A stretch of 64,000 nucleotides of DNA from Symsagittifera roscoffensis (taxonomy: Eukaryota; Xenacoelomorpha; Acoela; Convolutidae), in the NCBI RefSeq assembly GCF_963678635.1, contig NC_087068.1, positions 46,391,785 through 46,455,784 on the forward strand. The letters run 5' to 3'. The position numbers were made by a program, and so were the translations under genes. Of this stretch, positions 46,387 through 58,070 are shown piece by piece. The notes under the pieces are model-generated. The model was not told where the DNA came from and searched no databases. It saw only the letters and a list, made by a program, of their open reading frames with translations. How positions within the stretch are numbered: position 1 is the stretch's first letter; each line of letters begins with the position of its first letter.

Positions 46387-49351
46387 AACACACCTGACGA
46401 AAAACCCACACACTCAAAGAGCACACCTAAGAAGCGGAGCGGACACCTTGCGCACGAGTTACCCGAAGCACAACAGTTTCTAAAGGATGACCACTCTCAT
46501 ATGTGATTCTCTCAAGGATGATAAGAGATGAGTGCCAAGCTTAGGGCGAACCCCTATCTGATCGATTATGGCAGTAGTTGTTTGGAATTTAGGATAAATT
46601 TTTCTGTTTGAAGGCATAATCGAACATTGTATTAGAAATCTAATGTAAGACAAGGACCAAAAATTGAAATTAAATATCCCGAAATGGTAACATTATTTTC
46701 AATCCAGCTTCAGGCAATCAAACGAGAGGGACTACTTTTTAAAAGACAGGCTCCGAACGAGCAACACAAGGAAGAGCGGCGAAAAATGACTTATCAACAC
46801 TGAGGTGCAAGATTTTACTTTTCCACATAGGTCAATAAACAACAAAGAGAATCTCGCGCACGTTTTTTGTGCACATTTATCCTTGACGTAGCCGAATCCC
46901 CTAACGGGTTATAAGCCTTCAGTTCTTGTCTCCTAACAAGATTTTTTCCCCTAATAGGGGGCACTATGGAAATAAAGCTGCCGCGGGTGAACCCTGGCGG
47001 ACTCTAGGCCAAGAGAGCTTGATTGACTGCGAATGCAGTGGGTGCACCTCTTGCACCGGGCCTACCGCCCCTTGTGCCTAGAAAGGGCAAAATCGCAAGG
47101 GTAAAGACGTACAAAAAATAAATCTCAAGTAAACATCCTGCAAAGCAACCAAATTTGGAACTCCCAAATATGGATCTCGCAAAAGCCTACGTACTCGAAG
47201 AGCAAAACACAAAAGCCGAGCGGACATGTATAGCACGCGTGATTCGAAGCACTAGATTCTAAAGGATGACCACTCTGATATTTGATTCCCTCAAGGATGA
47301 CAAGAGATGAGTGCCAACCTCTTTGGGCAAACCACTGTCGTCGACCTAGCGGAGTAGCCACTGACCAGTAGTCTATGGAATTAGGAATAAAAATTTCCAA
47401 TTTTAGGCAGAATCCTGTATTGTATTATAAATACAATTTGTGACTATGACCGAAATTAGGGAAAATTTTTCCTAAAATATTAGAGCTACTCGCAATCAAC
47501 TTTGAAGCCATCAAACACACAGGAAGAGCGGCAACAAATGACTTATCAACACTGAGGTGCAAGATTGTAATTTTCTACATTGGTCAATAAACAACAAAGA
47601 GAATCTCGCGCACGTTTTTTGTGCACACTTATCCTTGACGTAGCCGAATCCCCTAACGTGTTATAAGCCTTCAGTTCTTGTCTCCTAACAAGATTTTTCC
47701 CCTAATAGGGGGCACTATGGAAATTAGGCTGCCGTGGGTGAACCCTGGCGGACTCTAGGCCAAGAGAGCTTGATTGACTGCGAATGCAGTGGGTGCACTT
47801 CTTGCACCGGGCCTACCGCCCCTTGTGCCTAGAAAGGGCAAAATCGCAAGGGTAAAGACGTACAAAAAATAAATCTCAAGTAAACATCCTGCAAAGCAAC
47901 CAAATTTGGAACTCCCAAAAATGGATCTCGCAAAAACCTACGTACTCGAATAGCAAAACACAGAAGCGGAGCGGACATGTATAGCACGCGTGATTCGAAG
48001 CACTAGATTCTAAAGGATGACCACTCTCATATTTGATTCCGTCAAGGATGACAAGAGATGAGTGCCAACCTCTTTGGGCAAACCACTATCGTCGACCTAG
48101 CGGAGTAGCCACTGACCAGTAGTCTATGGAATTAGGAATAAAAATTTCCAATTTAGGCAGAATCCTGTATTGTATTATAAATACAATTCAGGACTATGAC
48201 CGAAATTAGGGAATATTTTTGCTAAAATATTAGAGCTACTCGCAATCAACTTTGAAGCCATCAAACCAGAGGGACTACCTTTTCTAAGACAGACTCCGAA
48301 CGAGCCACACAGAAACAGCGTTCACCAATGAGTTTTCAACAATGGGGTCCAATAATGCATTTTCCAGATTGGTCAAATAACAGCAAAGAGAATCTCAAGC
48401 ATCATTTTTTGTGCACACTTATCCTTGACGTGGCCGGATCCCCTGACGGGTTATAAGCCCTTCATTTTTGTCTCCTAACGAAACCTCGCCCCCCTTATAG
48501 GGAGCACTAAGTGACAAAGGCTGCCCGAGGCGGCCCCTAGCAGTTACTTGCCCAAGATAAAATGATTGACTGCGAATGCAGTGGTTGCACCTGGTGCACC
48601 AGTCTTAGCGCCCCTTGTGCCCAGAAAGCGTAAAATCTAAAAGTTAAGATAGATTCCAATTTCGGCATAATCGTGTATTGTATTACAAAAACACTGCAAG
48701 ACTGACCAAAAATTAATATTATTTATCCCAAAATCTAAAAACTACTCGCAATCAACCCTGAGGCAATCAAACGAAAGGTAAAACCTTTTAAAATACAGGT
48801 TCCGTACAAGCCACACGAATAGAGTCGACAAATGACTTTTCAACCCATACAGGTCAATTAACAACTAGAATCTCGCGCACCATTTTTTGTGCAGACTTAT
48901 CTTTGACGTGACCGGATCCCCTAACGGGTAATAAGCCCTTAGTTTTTGTCTCCTAACGAGACCTTGTCCCCCCTATAGGGGGCACTATGGGACGAAAGCT
49001 GCCGGGGTGGATCCTAGCGTCCCCTAGGCTAGGAGAATCTGATTGATTGCGAATATAGTGGGTGCACCTGTTGCACCGGTCCTACCGTCCCTTGTGCCCG
49101 AAAAGGGTAAAGTCGCAAGGGTAAAGACGTACAAAAAATAAATCTCAAGTAAACATCCTGCAAAGCAACCAAATTTGGAACTCCCAAATATGGATCCCGC
49201 AAAAGCCTACGTACTCGAAGAGCAAAACACAGAAGCCGAGCGGACATGTATAGCACGCGTGATTCGAAGCAACAGATTCTAAGGGATAGTCACTCTCATA
49301 TTTGATTCGCTCAAAGATGATACGAGATGAGTACCAATCTTTGAGCAAACC
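46387..49351. repeat. Array of structured repeat units (right copy)
   Basis: Duplicate of 31161-34125, with only scattered substitutions. The hairpin words listed for the left copy are kept. Confidence 0.7.
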
Positions 49352-49651
49352 ACTATTAGGCAGTGGGTTTGCGGGTCAACGATGTCCATAATGGTTGCGA
49401 ACACCAAGCGTCGGTCAACAAGGCTTCTCATGGCTGATAACACTATCAGGCAGCGGGTCAACAATATGTATAATGTTTGAGAACATTGTCGGGCAGCGGG
49501 TTTTCGGGTAAGCACTATGTATAATGGTTGATAACAGCATCAGGTAGCGTGGTTGCGGTACAACGATATGTAGAATGAATAATTACACGATCAGGCAGCG
49601 AGTTTGCGGGTCGACAGTAAGTATAATGGTTGATAACTCTGCCAGGACCGG
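49352..49651. repeat. Minisatellite, about 58-bp units (right copy)
   Basis: Duplicate of 34126-34425, with the same number of units, so it has not expanded or shrunk since the duplication. Confidence 0.8.
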
Positions 49652-51007
49652 TTGCTTGTGACGTACAAGGCATCTCGTAGAAAAATATTACAATGCCCGC
49701 CCAATTTGATCCCACGCCGCAAACCTTTCTTGATCAAATTGCAAACGGTCTTACAAGCAGCTCTCCGTGTCTTGTCCGAACTCCATTGACCACCTACGCA
49801 ACTGTATGCAAACTGATAACCGTGCAACAAGCTTTAAGCGGTACAATTACACCTGATATCGTAACTTGATTTCCATACACCTACTTCCCATATCAAAACC
49901 AATTGTAAACAAAGATAGAACAATTCATGTCCTTTCTTCTGTGTGGCACAATCGACAGTTATAGTCGAACAAGCCAATCGGAACACAGTTTTTGTAGACA
50001 AATGACTTAAAAAAAGAAAAATGTTTACAAAAATTTCTTATTTTTTTTCAAAAACTAAGTTTAATCGAATAAAACCAAGTTTTCACGGCTTAAAAAAACC
50101 TGCATGCAAACCTTATTAGCTAGAAAATAGACCAAAAATCAAAAAATTCAAACCGGGTTTTCTTGCAGAATTTTTAAAATTTTCTTGAATATTTTGATTC
50201 CAAAAACGGCGCTAAAAAATCCCAGAAGCTAACATTACTCGATCAAAATTAAGTTTCCCCGGCTTAAATTCAGCTTAGATAAGCCTACATGCTCAATTTT
50301 TTGGCTGCAAATTAGACCATAAATCAAAAAAAACTTCAACCGGTTTTTCTCGACACTGATTCCCATAATGGCATTTAAATCTCCAAAAACTTATTTTACT
50401 CGAGCAAATATAAAATTAAGCATGATTGAGCTATAGTAAACGGTCTAAATTAAGCATAAATAAGCTTGCTCGCTCGCTTGAATTTAGACTAAAAATCAAA
50501 AAAAATCTCACGCCGGTTTTTTTCAAAAAGTTGTTCGAATCAAGGGCTTTAATATGATGTATAAATCGACCTATTCCGACTATTATTTGTAGTACCTTAT
50601 TTTGCGTCAAAACAAAAAAAAATTAAAGCACAGCCGAATACAAGTTCCTCCGAATTTTTCAAATGGTCGAAGAATTACATTTTGAAGATCAATTTTTGAA
50701 GCAAAATACTTTAGAGCACTGATTAATGATGGCAAAGTCAATTGTAAAAAAAATCATAAGTTCCCGTTGTTACCCGAAAACTCCTCTACCACGGAAAGGC
50801 TCCCTAAAATAACTACAGTCCGATTTTAAAACCTGTCTTGAATGAATAGACCTTAATCGCCCGAACTTTCCTTGAATCCTGCCCCCATATTGCATTTCGC
50901 CTTCGCAGCAACCCAAATAACCAGCTTAGAGATCTGTGGCTACAGCCGACCAAAGTAACAAAGTTCATTGGACTAAGTCAAGCCCGCATGACTAGCTCCC
51001 GATGCAA

Positions 51008-51311
51008 TCAACAACATTGCTTGAGCAATAAAACTCTCGAATGTCATAAATGCATGCCAAACAAGAACTCATACATTCAATAGCACTAGGCGGGCTTGAG
51101 AAGAATAATAATTTTGAAAAAAAAAATCAGCCGAATACCGGTTAACGTTGAAATTATCAATTCGAAAAAAAACTAAAAACATTCCTTACATTTAAAACAA
51201 ACTTCCATCAAACCGAAAATATGGCCACCAAAAAGAAAAAACTTGCAAACAAAAACATCGACTTGTTTTTTTTTAATAAATCTCAACGTTCGAATTTCAA
51301 AGAAAAAATAT
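51008..51311. other. 304-bp block absent from the left copy
   Basis: The left copy reads directly from GATGCAA to TGGTCTTAAAG. Here 304 AT-rich bases lie between. I see no target-site duplication, inverted ends or ORF, so a deletion in the left copy is as likely as an insertion here. Confidence 0.8.
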
Positions 51312-51951
51312 ATGGTCTTAAAGCTCGACTTAAATATATGTTGGTCACTTTTTTGATAAAATTAAATGAATTAGAAAAAAAACTAGAATAATAAGTTATT
51401 TTTCATTCCGCTGGGAAATCTTGAATAAAATCTATTTTCGAAACTAGAAGTCGATCACCTTTTTCGTAACCTTCAACTATTTGGTGTTCGATAGTGCAGT
51501 TTGCTTTCCTTTAAACGTCAAATCGCTAAAGATCAACTTTGAGCCTGAACGAAAAAACGTTTCCTGAAAAACAAACAAATAATCATCACGACCTATATAA
51601 AAGTCTTCACTACGTTCGAGAACTCGAGAAGACGCGATATCTCTCTCGCTTTGTATTTGACACCTTCAATAATTTACAAATTTATCAAACTGCAATTATT
51701 CGATAGATCAAACCGAAAACAATTCGAGAACAAGCTAACTGACGCTCCTATAGAAACGGTAAAAAACGGAAAACAAACGATGCAAGAAATATCTACGTAA
51801 GGAAAAAAAACAACAGTATATAGAAATCAGCAAAGCGGGTCGGAAAAAGTGAATCCGTGCTTAACTTTCAGAAATTAGAATATAGCCATTCAGAAATTGA
51901 GATACTGAAGTCAAGCTTCAAAAATTACAAATAGAAGAAGCTGAGCATCGC

Positions 51952-52288
51952 ACCCTGTTCAATACAAAAACGAACACAGAAGCGACGCTTCGCAAAAACT
52001 AATGAGAACACAACAAGAGCAGCTCTATAAAGTGCAAAAAGAAAAATTAGAAATAAGCCTCGAATTAGTAAAAATTCGGCTTGTCTGAGAATCCTGCAAC
52101 CTAGAGATTAAGAGTCTCGCACACTGACCACTCAACCACGGCCGCTTGCTAGGTACCAAACACTAGCCACAAATAAAGCAGAGAACAGATGCTATGCAAT
52201 TTATAAAGGTTCAGTGAAATTTCCAAATAAGTGAAAACTTTTAATCAACACTTTTATTTGCGAGTTAAATTACAAAAATAGAAGGTTT
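51952..52288 (-). repeat. tRNA-derived SINE copy (right duplication copy)
   Basis: Duplicate of 36425-36760; the A-box region is at 52085-52146. Confidence 0.6.
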
Positions 52289-53383
52289 GTAATAATACAC
52301 TCCGCTGATCGCAAAGGTAAAAATTAAGAAGATTTGGGAATGGTAGAAAGAAGCCGAAATTTCAAAAAGTCCACTCTTGGGAACTAAGCCGACAAAAATA
52401 AGCAGACGGACAATAATCAAAACAAGCCGAAAATTTACAGTTTGCAAAAAAAACAGACTGGAATGAAACTACCGGCTTTGTCATCTCAGCAAAAATGTTA
52501 CATCAACTTCAAACAAAGCTGATATTCTGAAAAAAAGTCGGGCCATGGTAACTAAGCCAACAAAATTAAACAGACGGACGATAGTCCGAAAAAGCGCAAA
52601 AATTATTTGCCGCATTCAAACCACAAGATTTTGCCGTCTCAAGCAGTTGCTTTACCACTACGCCAGATGCCTCCGGATGGTTGATTGAATTTATAACAAG
52701 CAAGCGGTAAAAAAAAATAGCTGAGCAGAAACGCATCAAGCCGAAAAAAAATGTTTAAAAAACTCAAAAATTTAAGTCCCCCTTCCCCCACAGAACAGAC
52801 ACACTAACAAAAACTTTTTCGCTCATCAAACGACGCAATAAGAAGCTACTAGGCCAAGTTAAAACAAACCGAACCCTATTATGTCGGGAAAAAATACCAA
52901 AAAAATTTGAAAATAAATGAAACTTTCAAACCGAGGACGTAGAAATTTCAACCAACATAAAAACGAACTTCGATTATGCCGGATTTTAAATTGCTAATAT
53001 TCTCGAAACATCTTTGTTGCAACAGAAAGGCCCAGTAGAATAATGAGTCCAGGATCCAGGAGATGAGTCCTGTAAATCAAGTTATTTACGGAAAAAATAT
53101 ATAGTACCCGATTGCAATACCCTTGCTTATCGCAAGGATAAAGAAATAAAAACTGAAACACAGAAGCGATTTTTACTTCATATACACAGAAGCAAAAAAA
53201 CATATAAAATAAGACTTGCAGAACCCGGTCTTCGTCTGCTCACAAATCTCACAATAAATTCTGACCAAAGCTACGATAAAAAATTTGATAAGGAATTGAT
53301 AAGACCAACTGCATTGCTTCAATTTAACAACCCCACCGTTTAAAGATAAGGGTCTTCAAATATTTTATTAGCCAATAACTATA

Positions 53384-55982
53384 TCATTTGGGATACCTCC
53401 TTTTCAACGAGTTCCTCAGCTTCTGCTGTCTTTCAACAAATGATCTTGTACGGCTTTTGTTTTTCGTTTTGTGACGTAGCATCATGAAATTTTTCGCTCT
53501 GCCCTTTTCAACGTTTGTCGTGCTTGCATGCGGATTTTGTCTTTTCTGTGGTCGACCAAACTTTTCACGACCTTCCCTTCCCGCCAAAACAGAGGCCATC
53601 TTTGAATCCTTGTCGTGTCTTCGCTTCATATTCACTTTTGCAATCGCTTCATAAGTTGGCAACTCATTTTCACTTTCGCTCGACTCATTCTCTAAGTCAT
53701 CTGAGCCGATATCTAGCACTTCTTCATCGACTTTTACTTTCTTTCCTCCTTTTTTGCTCGCTTGCTCCATCTTCCGCTTCTTGGCTTTGCTTGCAAACTG
53801 CATTTTCTTACGCAATGTTTCAATTTTGATCTTTTTGAAATCTTCGTCTGTCAGGATTCTCGACTTCAACAGATCTTCTGTAGTTTCTACTTCGGAACTT
53901 TCTATTCTAATGGTACCATCGTCCAATTTTTTCTGAACTTCTGCTGAAGCACCTTGGTCTTCAGAAATACCGCCTTCCTTTTCACTTTCGTCATCCGTTT
54001 CGCATTCGTCAGTATCATCAGCGTCGTCACTGTCACACATTTCAGCTTCGGAAGCAACATCAGACCATTGCTCTTCGTCGTCTTCATTTTCATGATCACT
54101 CGTCTCATTATCTTCCTCTATCTCTCTTTGCAGCAACACCTCAGCTCCAGCAATTATCGGTTTTTCCGACTCCAACAGGCCTGCCATATGTTCACTTGGC
54201 TTCCCTCTATCCTTTCTTTTCAACAAATGCGGATTGATGTCTTTAAGCAGCTGAATGATAGATCGTGATGCTGTGACTACTCCTCGGTTTCTGTGGCGTT
54301 TGAATTGTACTAGATCGTCCACTAATTCCTGGTTCCCGTTTAGTGCACTTGGACAGCGTGAAATGATTTCCCGGACTGTATTGAGTCCAACGGCCATAAC
54401 CTAAACACCGCACAATTTCGCACTGCATTCGTCGCCAATTAAATTAATTTTACGTCGATCCCCAAAGTTTGAAAGGAAGTTTGGCCAAAGGTGGAATTAT
54501 CACGCAGAATTAAGTAACAAAAATGAAAAGATAATTTCATGTGATACTTCATTTAAATATCATCAATTGAAAAAAAAAACATTTTCTTTTGTAAACATTT
54601 TTTTTCGAAATAATAACCAGGGTCGCAACATTCTGAGCTTCTGGAACAGCCACGAGCTGCCCTTAATTTATGCACTCTTTTTACTTAACTTTTCACGCAC
54701 CTTATTGCAAACAGTCCTTTAAATCATAAAATTGAGAAAGAGAGGAGAGAGAGAAAAAGAGAGAGATAGAGAGAGAAAGAGAGAGACTAACCTCGTCGGC
54801 ATTCTGGTCAGTGATGAAATTGTAGCAAATAGTTCGAACTAGCTTCTCAACCACATCGCTGGGAACAACCTCGTGGATAGCCTGCGCAGCAAACAGAAGA
54901 CACTTGGTCACGTCACGTTGATGTGCGTTAAGGTACCTCTGGATGAACGGATAGAAGTTTAGAACCATTAATTGATGCATGCCAATCAATCTTGAAATCA
55001 AGTCCATGATCATCAATTTGATGTGGAACTTACCGTTGTAACCTAATAAAAACTTCAAAAGCTTCTCAGCTAACGACTGAGGGTCGTATATCAGATCCAG
55101 TGCAGGCATGTTTACTGAGGAAGAAACATTTTCCTTTTCCTCTTTTTTCAAGAGTTTTTTTGCTCGTTCAATTTTCCGTGCTTTCCGTTTTGTTTTCTTT
55201 GTGATTACATTGGCTTGTAGCAAACTTTTGAGACGTTTCTCGTGTTTTTGTTTCTTTTCTTCCAGGTCATCGTGTTCGCTGTCACTATCTGGTATATCAA
55301 TTTCGCCAGCATCATTTCGCTTTACAAAAAAGGCCAAAGATTTCACCAACATGACGGGATGAGATGAAAACAAACAATTCGCAATGCTGTTAACCACTTT
55401 TTCTTCTGTCCAAATGCGTTTTCTGAACATTTCTACAAGAACGTTGAGAGCGACTTTTGCAACACTGACATTCGGCACCTTCAACTTAGAAAACACAATG
55501 TTTTGCAACTCACTGTTCAGTGCCCTGTCTTTGTGGTTTTTGTTGATATTTTTGATATCAGCTTTAATCAATTTTTTAATAGAACTTCGAAGTTGCTTAT
55601 CTTGACAGGTACACAACTCGAAATATACTTCAGTAGCGAACTGTGACGTGATGATTTTGCGGTTTCTGTAAAACGTGAGTGCTTTGCAGAAACTCATTCT
55701 CAGATGAGGATGCATGTTCGTTTTGTGTCTTAACAGAAGTGTTTTGAACAATACTGGAGTATCCGCTAGTTCTGCCTTGTAGCATGGTGTAATATAGGCA
55801 ATAAATAGTACAAGCTGCTGTAGAGTTTTGTGAGGTTGATTAGGCTCCAGTTCAAAAAGGTCCAGGGAGCTTTTGAAATGAATGTGAGCTTGCAGAAATT
55901 CTTCGTGATAACCGACAGGATCCCTTTTTATCTTATTTTGCAACTCAAGCAGGTTGTTCAGAGACACTGCTTGTCGCGGCAT
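53384..55982 (-). CDS. SDAD1: SDA1 (SDAD1), intact right copy
   Basis: SDA1 acts in the nucleolus in 60S subunit maturation and export. Two exons, 55982-54792 (397 codons) and 54400-53384 (338 residues plus stop), give 735 residues; human SDAD1 has 687. Splice sites are GAG|GTTAGT and TGTTTAG|GTTATGG in phase 0. Exon 1 carries the helical-repeat N-terminus (KIKRDPVGYHEEFLQAH, DIKNINKNHKDRALNSELQN) and LLFAAQAIHEVVPSDVVEKL. Exon 2 carries AVGLNTVREIISRCPSAL, acidic runs and the basic C-terminus KNFMMLRHKTKNKSRTRSF. Seven T at 55155-55161 keep the frame that is lost in the left copy. Two codons are missing in the acidic tract relative to the left copy. Confidence 0.94.
54732..54788. repeat. GA-rich microsatellite next to the SDA1 donor (right copy)
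   Basis: Duplicate of 39210-39268; the length is the same by eye. Confidence 0.85.
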
Positions 55983-57227
55983 TTTTACTGAAAAGTCAAA
56001 CAATGTAAGGACACATACTGAGAGATTAATCGCAGAGAAAAATCAATAGATACTCGCAGTCAACAAAAGTAACTTTTGTTTTCAGTGTCCAAAATTAAGT
56101 CAACCAGATTAAGAAAACTTCTCGTTTGAATTCATTGAACTGTTATGAAAAAGTATCGACATTTTTCTGGTTTGGGGTTTATCCTTCTGCTCTTTTTGGG
56201 TGCTTAAATAACAATTTTTCCCGCATCGGGCTTGCTGTTTATTAGCTTTTTTCTGCTCGAGATCTTGAGAGGCGTTGACATTTGCGGAAGGGGTTTAGAT
56301 AGTGGTAGAACTTTGTATCTTTTTTATTTTTCATTGATGTAATTATATTGTTTATTGGTGTATTTATTTAAGGCTGGTATGGGCCCTATCCAGCTTCTGC
56401 ACGACCACAATCACTTCTTAAAAAATAAACTTTAATTGCAAAATGATGAGCAATAATGTAACAGTCGCCTACTTATGTCACATATGAGGTTAAGAAAAAC
56501 AGGCCCTATAACCATTGGCTCAAGGGCCAGGGACACTATCTCTTGTGCTTGTGCTTTTACACCTCATTCAGTCGGAGCCAATTCGATTCGTTGAAAACAT
56601 GAGACTACAAATCGTGTTACAACTTAAAAGCTACTAACAAAATAGCCCCCCCCCCCCCACACTCTAGAAATACGAACATCCCCATGGTTAGGTCTCTAAA
56701 TACCTAAAGCAAGCGAACGCCATTGAAAACAGGGTCGAATACCGTTAGTTTCTATCTGTAACATTCGTCTACTGCAGTCACACATGAGGCTTAAGAAAAA
56801 TAGGCCCTATAACCACTGGCTCAAGGGTCAGGGACACTATCTCTTGTGTTTTCCCACCTCAAGAACGGTCGGAGCCAGTTCGGTTCGCTTATGACATGAG
56901 ACTACGACCCGTTACAGCTTAAAGGCTACTACTAAAATATCCCCCCACTCTAGAATTAGAAACGTCCCCATACTTAGGTCTCTAGATACCCAAAATACAT
57001 GAACGCCGTTAAAAACCGGGTTGGAACAATCCGTTAGGTTACTTTTTATTAGACAGTGTGACTTTGATCCATTTCAGATGGATCAACCTAAAACTCGCCT
57101 TACCTCAACATAACAATCACAAAACACACTCTAGAAATTAAATTTGTACTCACATAGCAGCACGCTCAAGAATTGGGAAAATAATCCAGTCAGTAACTAA
57201 CTCAAGAAATAAATAACTAAGAGAAGT
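55983..57227 (-). mobile_element. 3' terminal region of the large element
   Basis: Positions 56456-56756 and 56757-57048 are two tandem units of about 295 bp, related at perhaps 80%. Shared words include AGGCCCTATAACCA, GGGACACTATCTCTTGTG and ACATGAGACTAC. A segment related to 41239-41420 follows. The minus-strand element downstream of the 1609-codon ORF seems to end in this region, though the exact boundary was not found. The part nearest SDA1 (55983-56350) shows no other feature. Confidence 0.5.
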
Positions 57228-57638
57228 TTAATGTTTTATAGTTTGGACAGCAAGGATAAGTTCATGCTCTAGAATTTGAGTTCTCTTGGACCGTTGGGAC
57301 ACTCCAGTTGTCCGCCTTTCCGCTGAAGGTTCACTCTGGTCCAACTTTAGTAATCGCTCTCTCGGGGATACTCTGTCTTCTATTTCAAGTAAGACAGCTC
57401 TACTCTCGATTGTATATAGACGGAAATTGTGAATAGCAATTTCCCACTCGTTTTTACTTTCTAACTTTCCCGCAATTGCTCTAAAATTGTTCTGATTTCT
57501 TTTTCTGATTTTCAGTTGTCGCGAGAAAATCGTGCATGACACGTTCCATTCGAATTTTTGAAAAATAAAATTTCTCTCCAAAATCAAGTATTTTCTGCTC
57601 TTCTCAAGGTCAAACTTCCCAACATGACCGACTGGCAC
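57228..57638 (-). CDS. Possible small third ORF of the large element
   Basis: This open frame of 136 codons is on the same strand as the 1609-codon ORF and about 430 bp downstream of it. It is charged and helical (SRQLKIRKRNQNNFRAIAGK, SPRERLLKLDQSEPSAERR). It has no recognised domain. Length and orientation are the only support; chance is possible. Confidence 0.3.
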   Translation of the reverse strand: MPVGHVGKFDLEKSRKYLILERNFIFQKFEWNVSCTIFSRQLKIRKRNQNNFRAIAGKLESKNEWEIAIHNFRLYTIESRAVLLEIEDRVSPRERLLKLDQSEPSAERRTTGVSQRSKRTQILEHELILAVQTIKH

Positions 57639-58070
57639 ATACTCCCCGGACTCGAGATCGATGTCCTCATCGCGCGCTGTCTTCTGCCAGTGAGTCCCAG
57701 AAAAACCGAGTGTTGCTCAAGATACAGTGCCAGTGGTCATTTACAGAAGTTTGCAGCAGATTTAAGATTATCTACACCCCAAAATTCACGACCATTTAAA
57801 ATTTTCACACTATTGCTAAACAGCAATCAAAATCTGCATTTACCTGCACCTTTGAATTTTTCGCTTTTCAAGCCAATCATTTTAAAAATTCTTTTGTCCT
57901 ATTCAATCAGGAAATTGTCATGCAGCATTTCGATTTATATAATAGATATAGTATATTAGTAACAATATTTACTTTGTTAAAATTTCTTTTTCGTGAATCC
58001 AAGTTTCACTCGGATTCACACTCAAGCCCCCCTTCCCTCTCAAGACTCAAGATCCATCCGATTTGCCCAT

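Larger units (their letters stand above)
49652..53383. other. Gene-free stretch between repeat array and SDA1 (right copy)
   Basis: Matches 34426-37856 and carries the same dispersed repeat, SINE (51952-52288) and tRNA-like segment (52607-52677). It contains the extra 304-bp block. Confidence 0.55.
42859..56756. repeat. Segmental duplication, right copy
   Basis: This is the direct repeat of 27633-41238. Differences seen are scattered substitutions, a 304-bp block present only here (51008-51311), a 6-bp deletion in SDA1 exon 2, one extra T in SDA1 exon 1 and a nonsense change in UTP14. Confidence 0.95.

Noticed and set aside
57558-57959. 133-codon plus-strand ORF MKNKISLQNQ... overlapping the end of the large element
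   Set aside because: Composition after the first 40 codons is that of translated AT-rich DNA. Only the WHILPG segment is shared with 42786, and this is noted as a finding instead.
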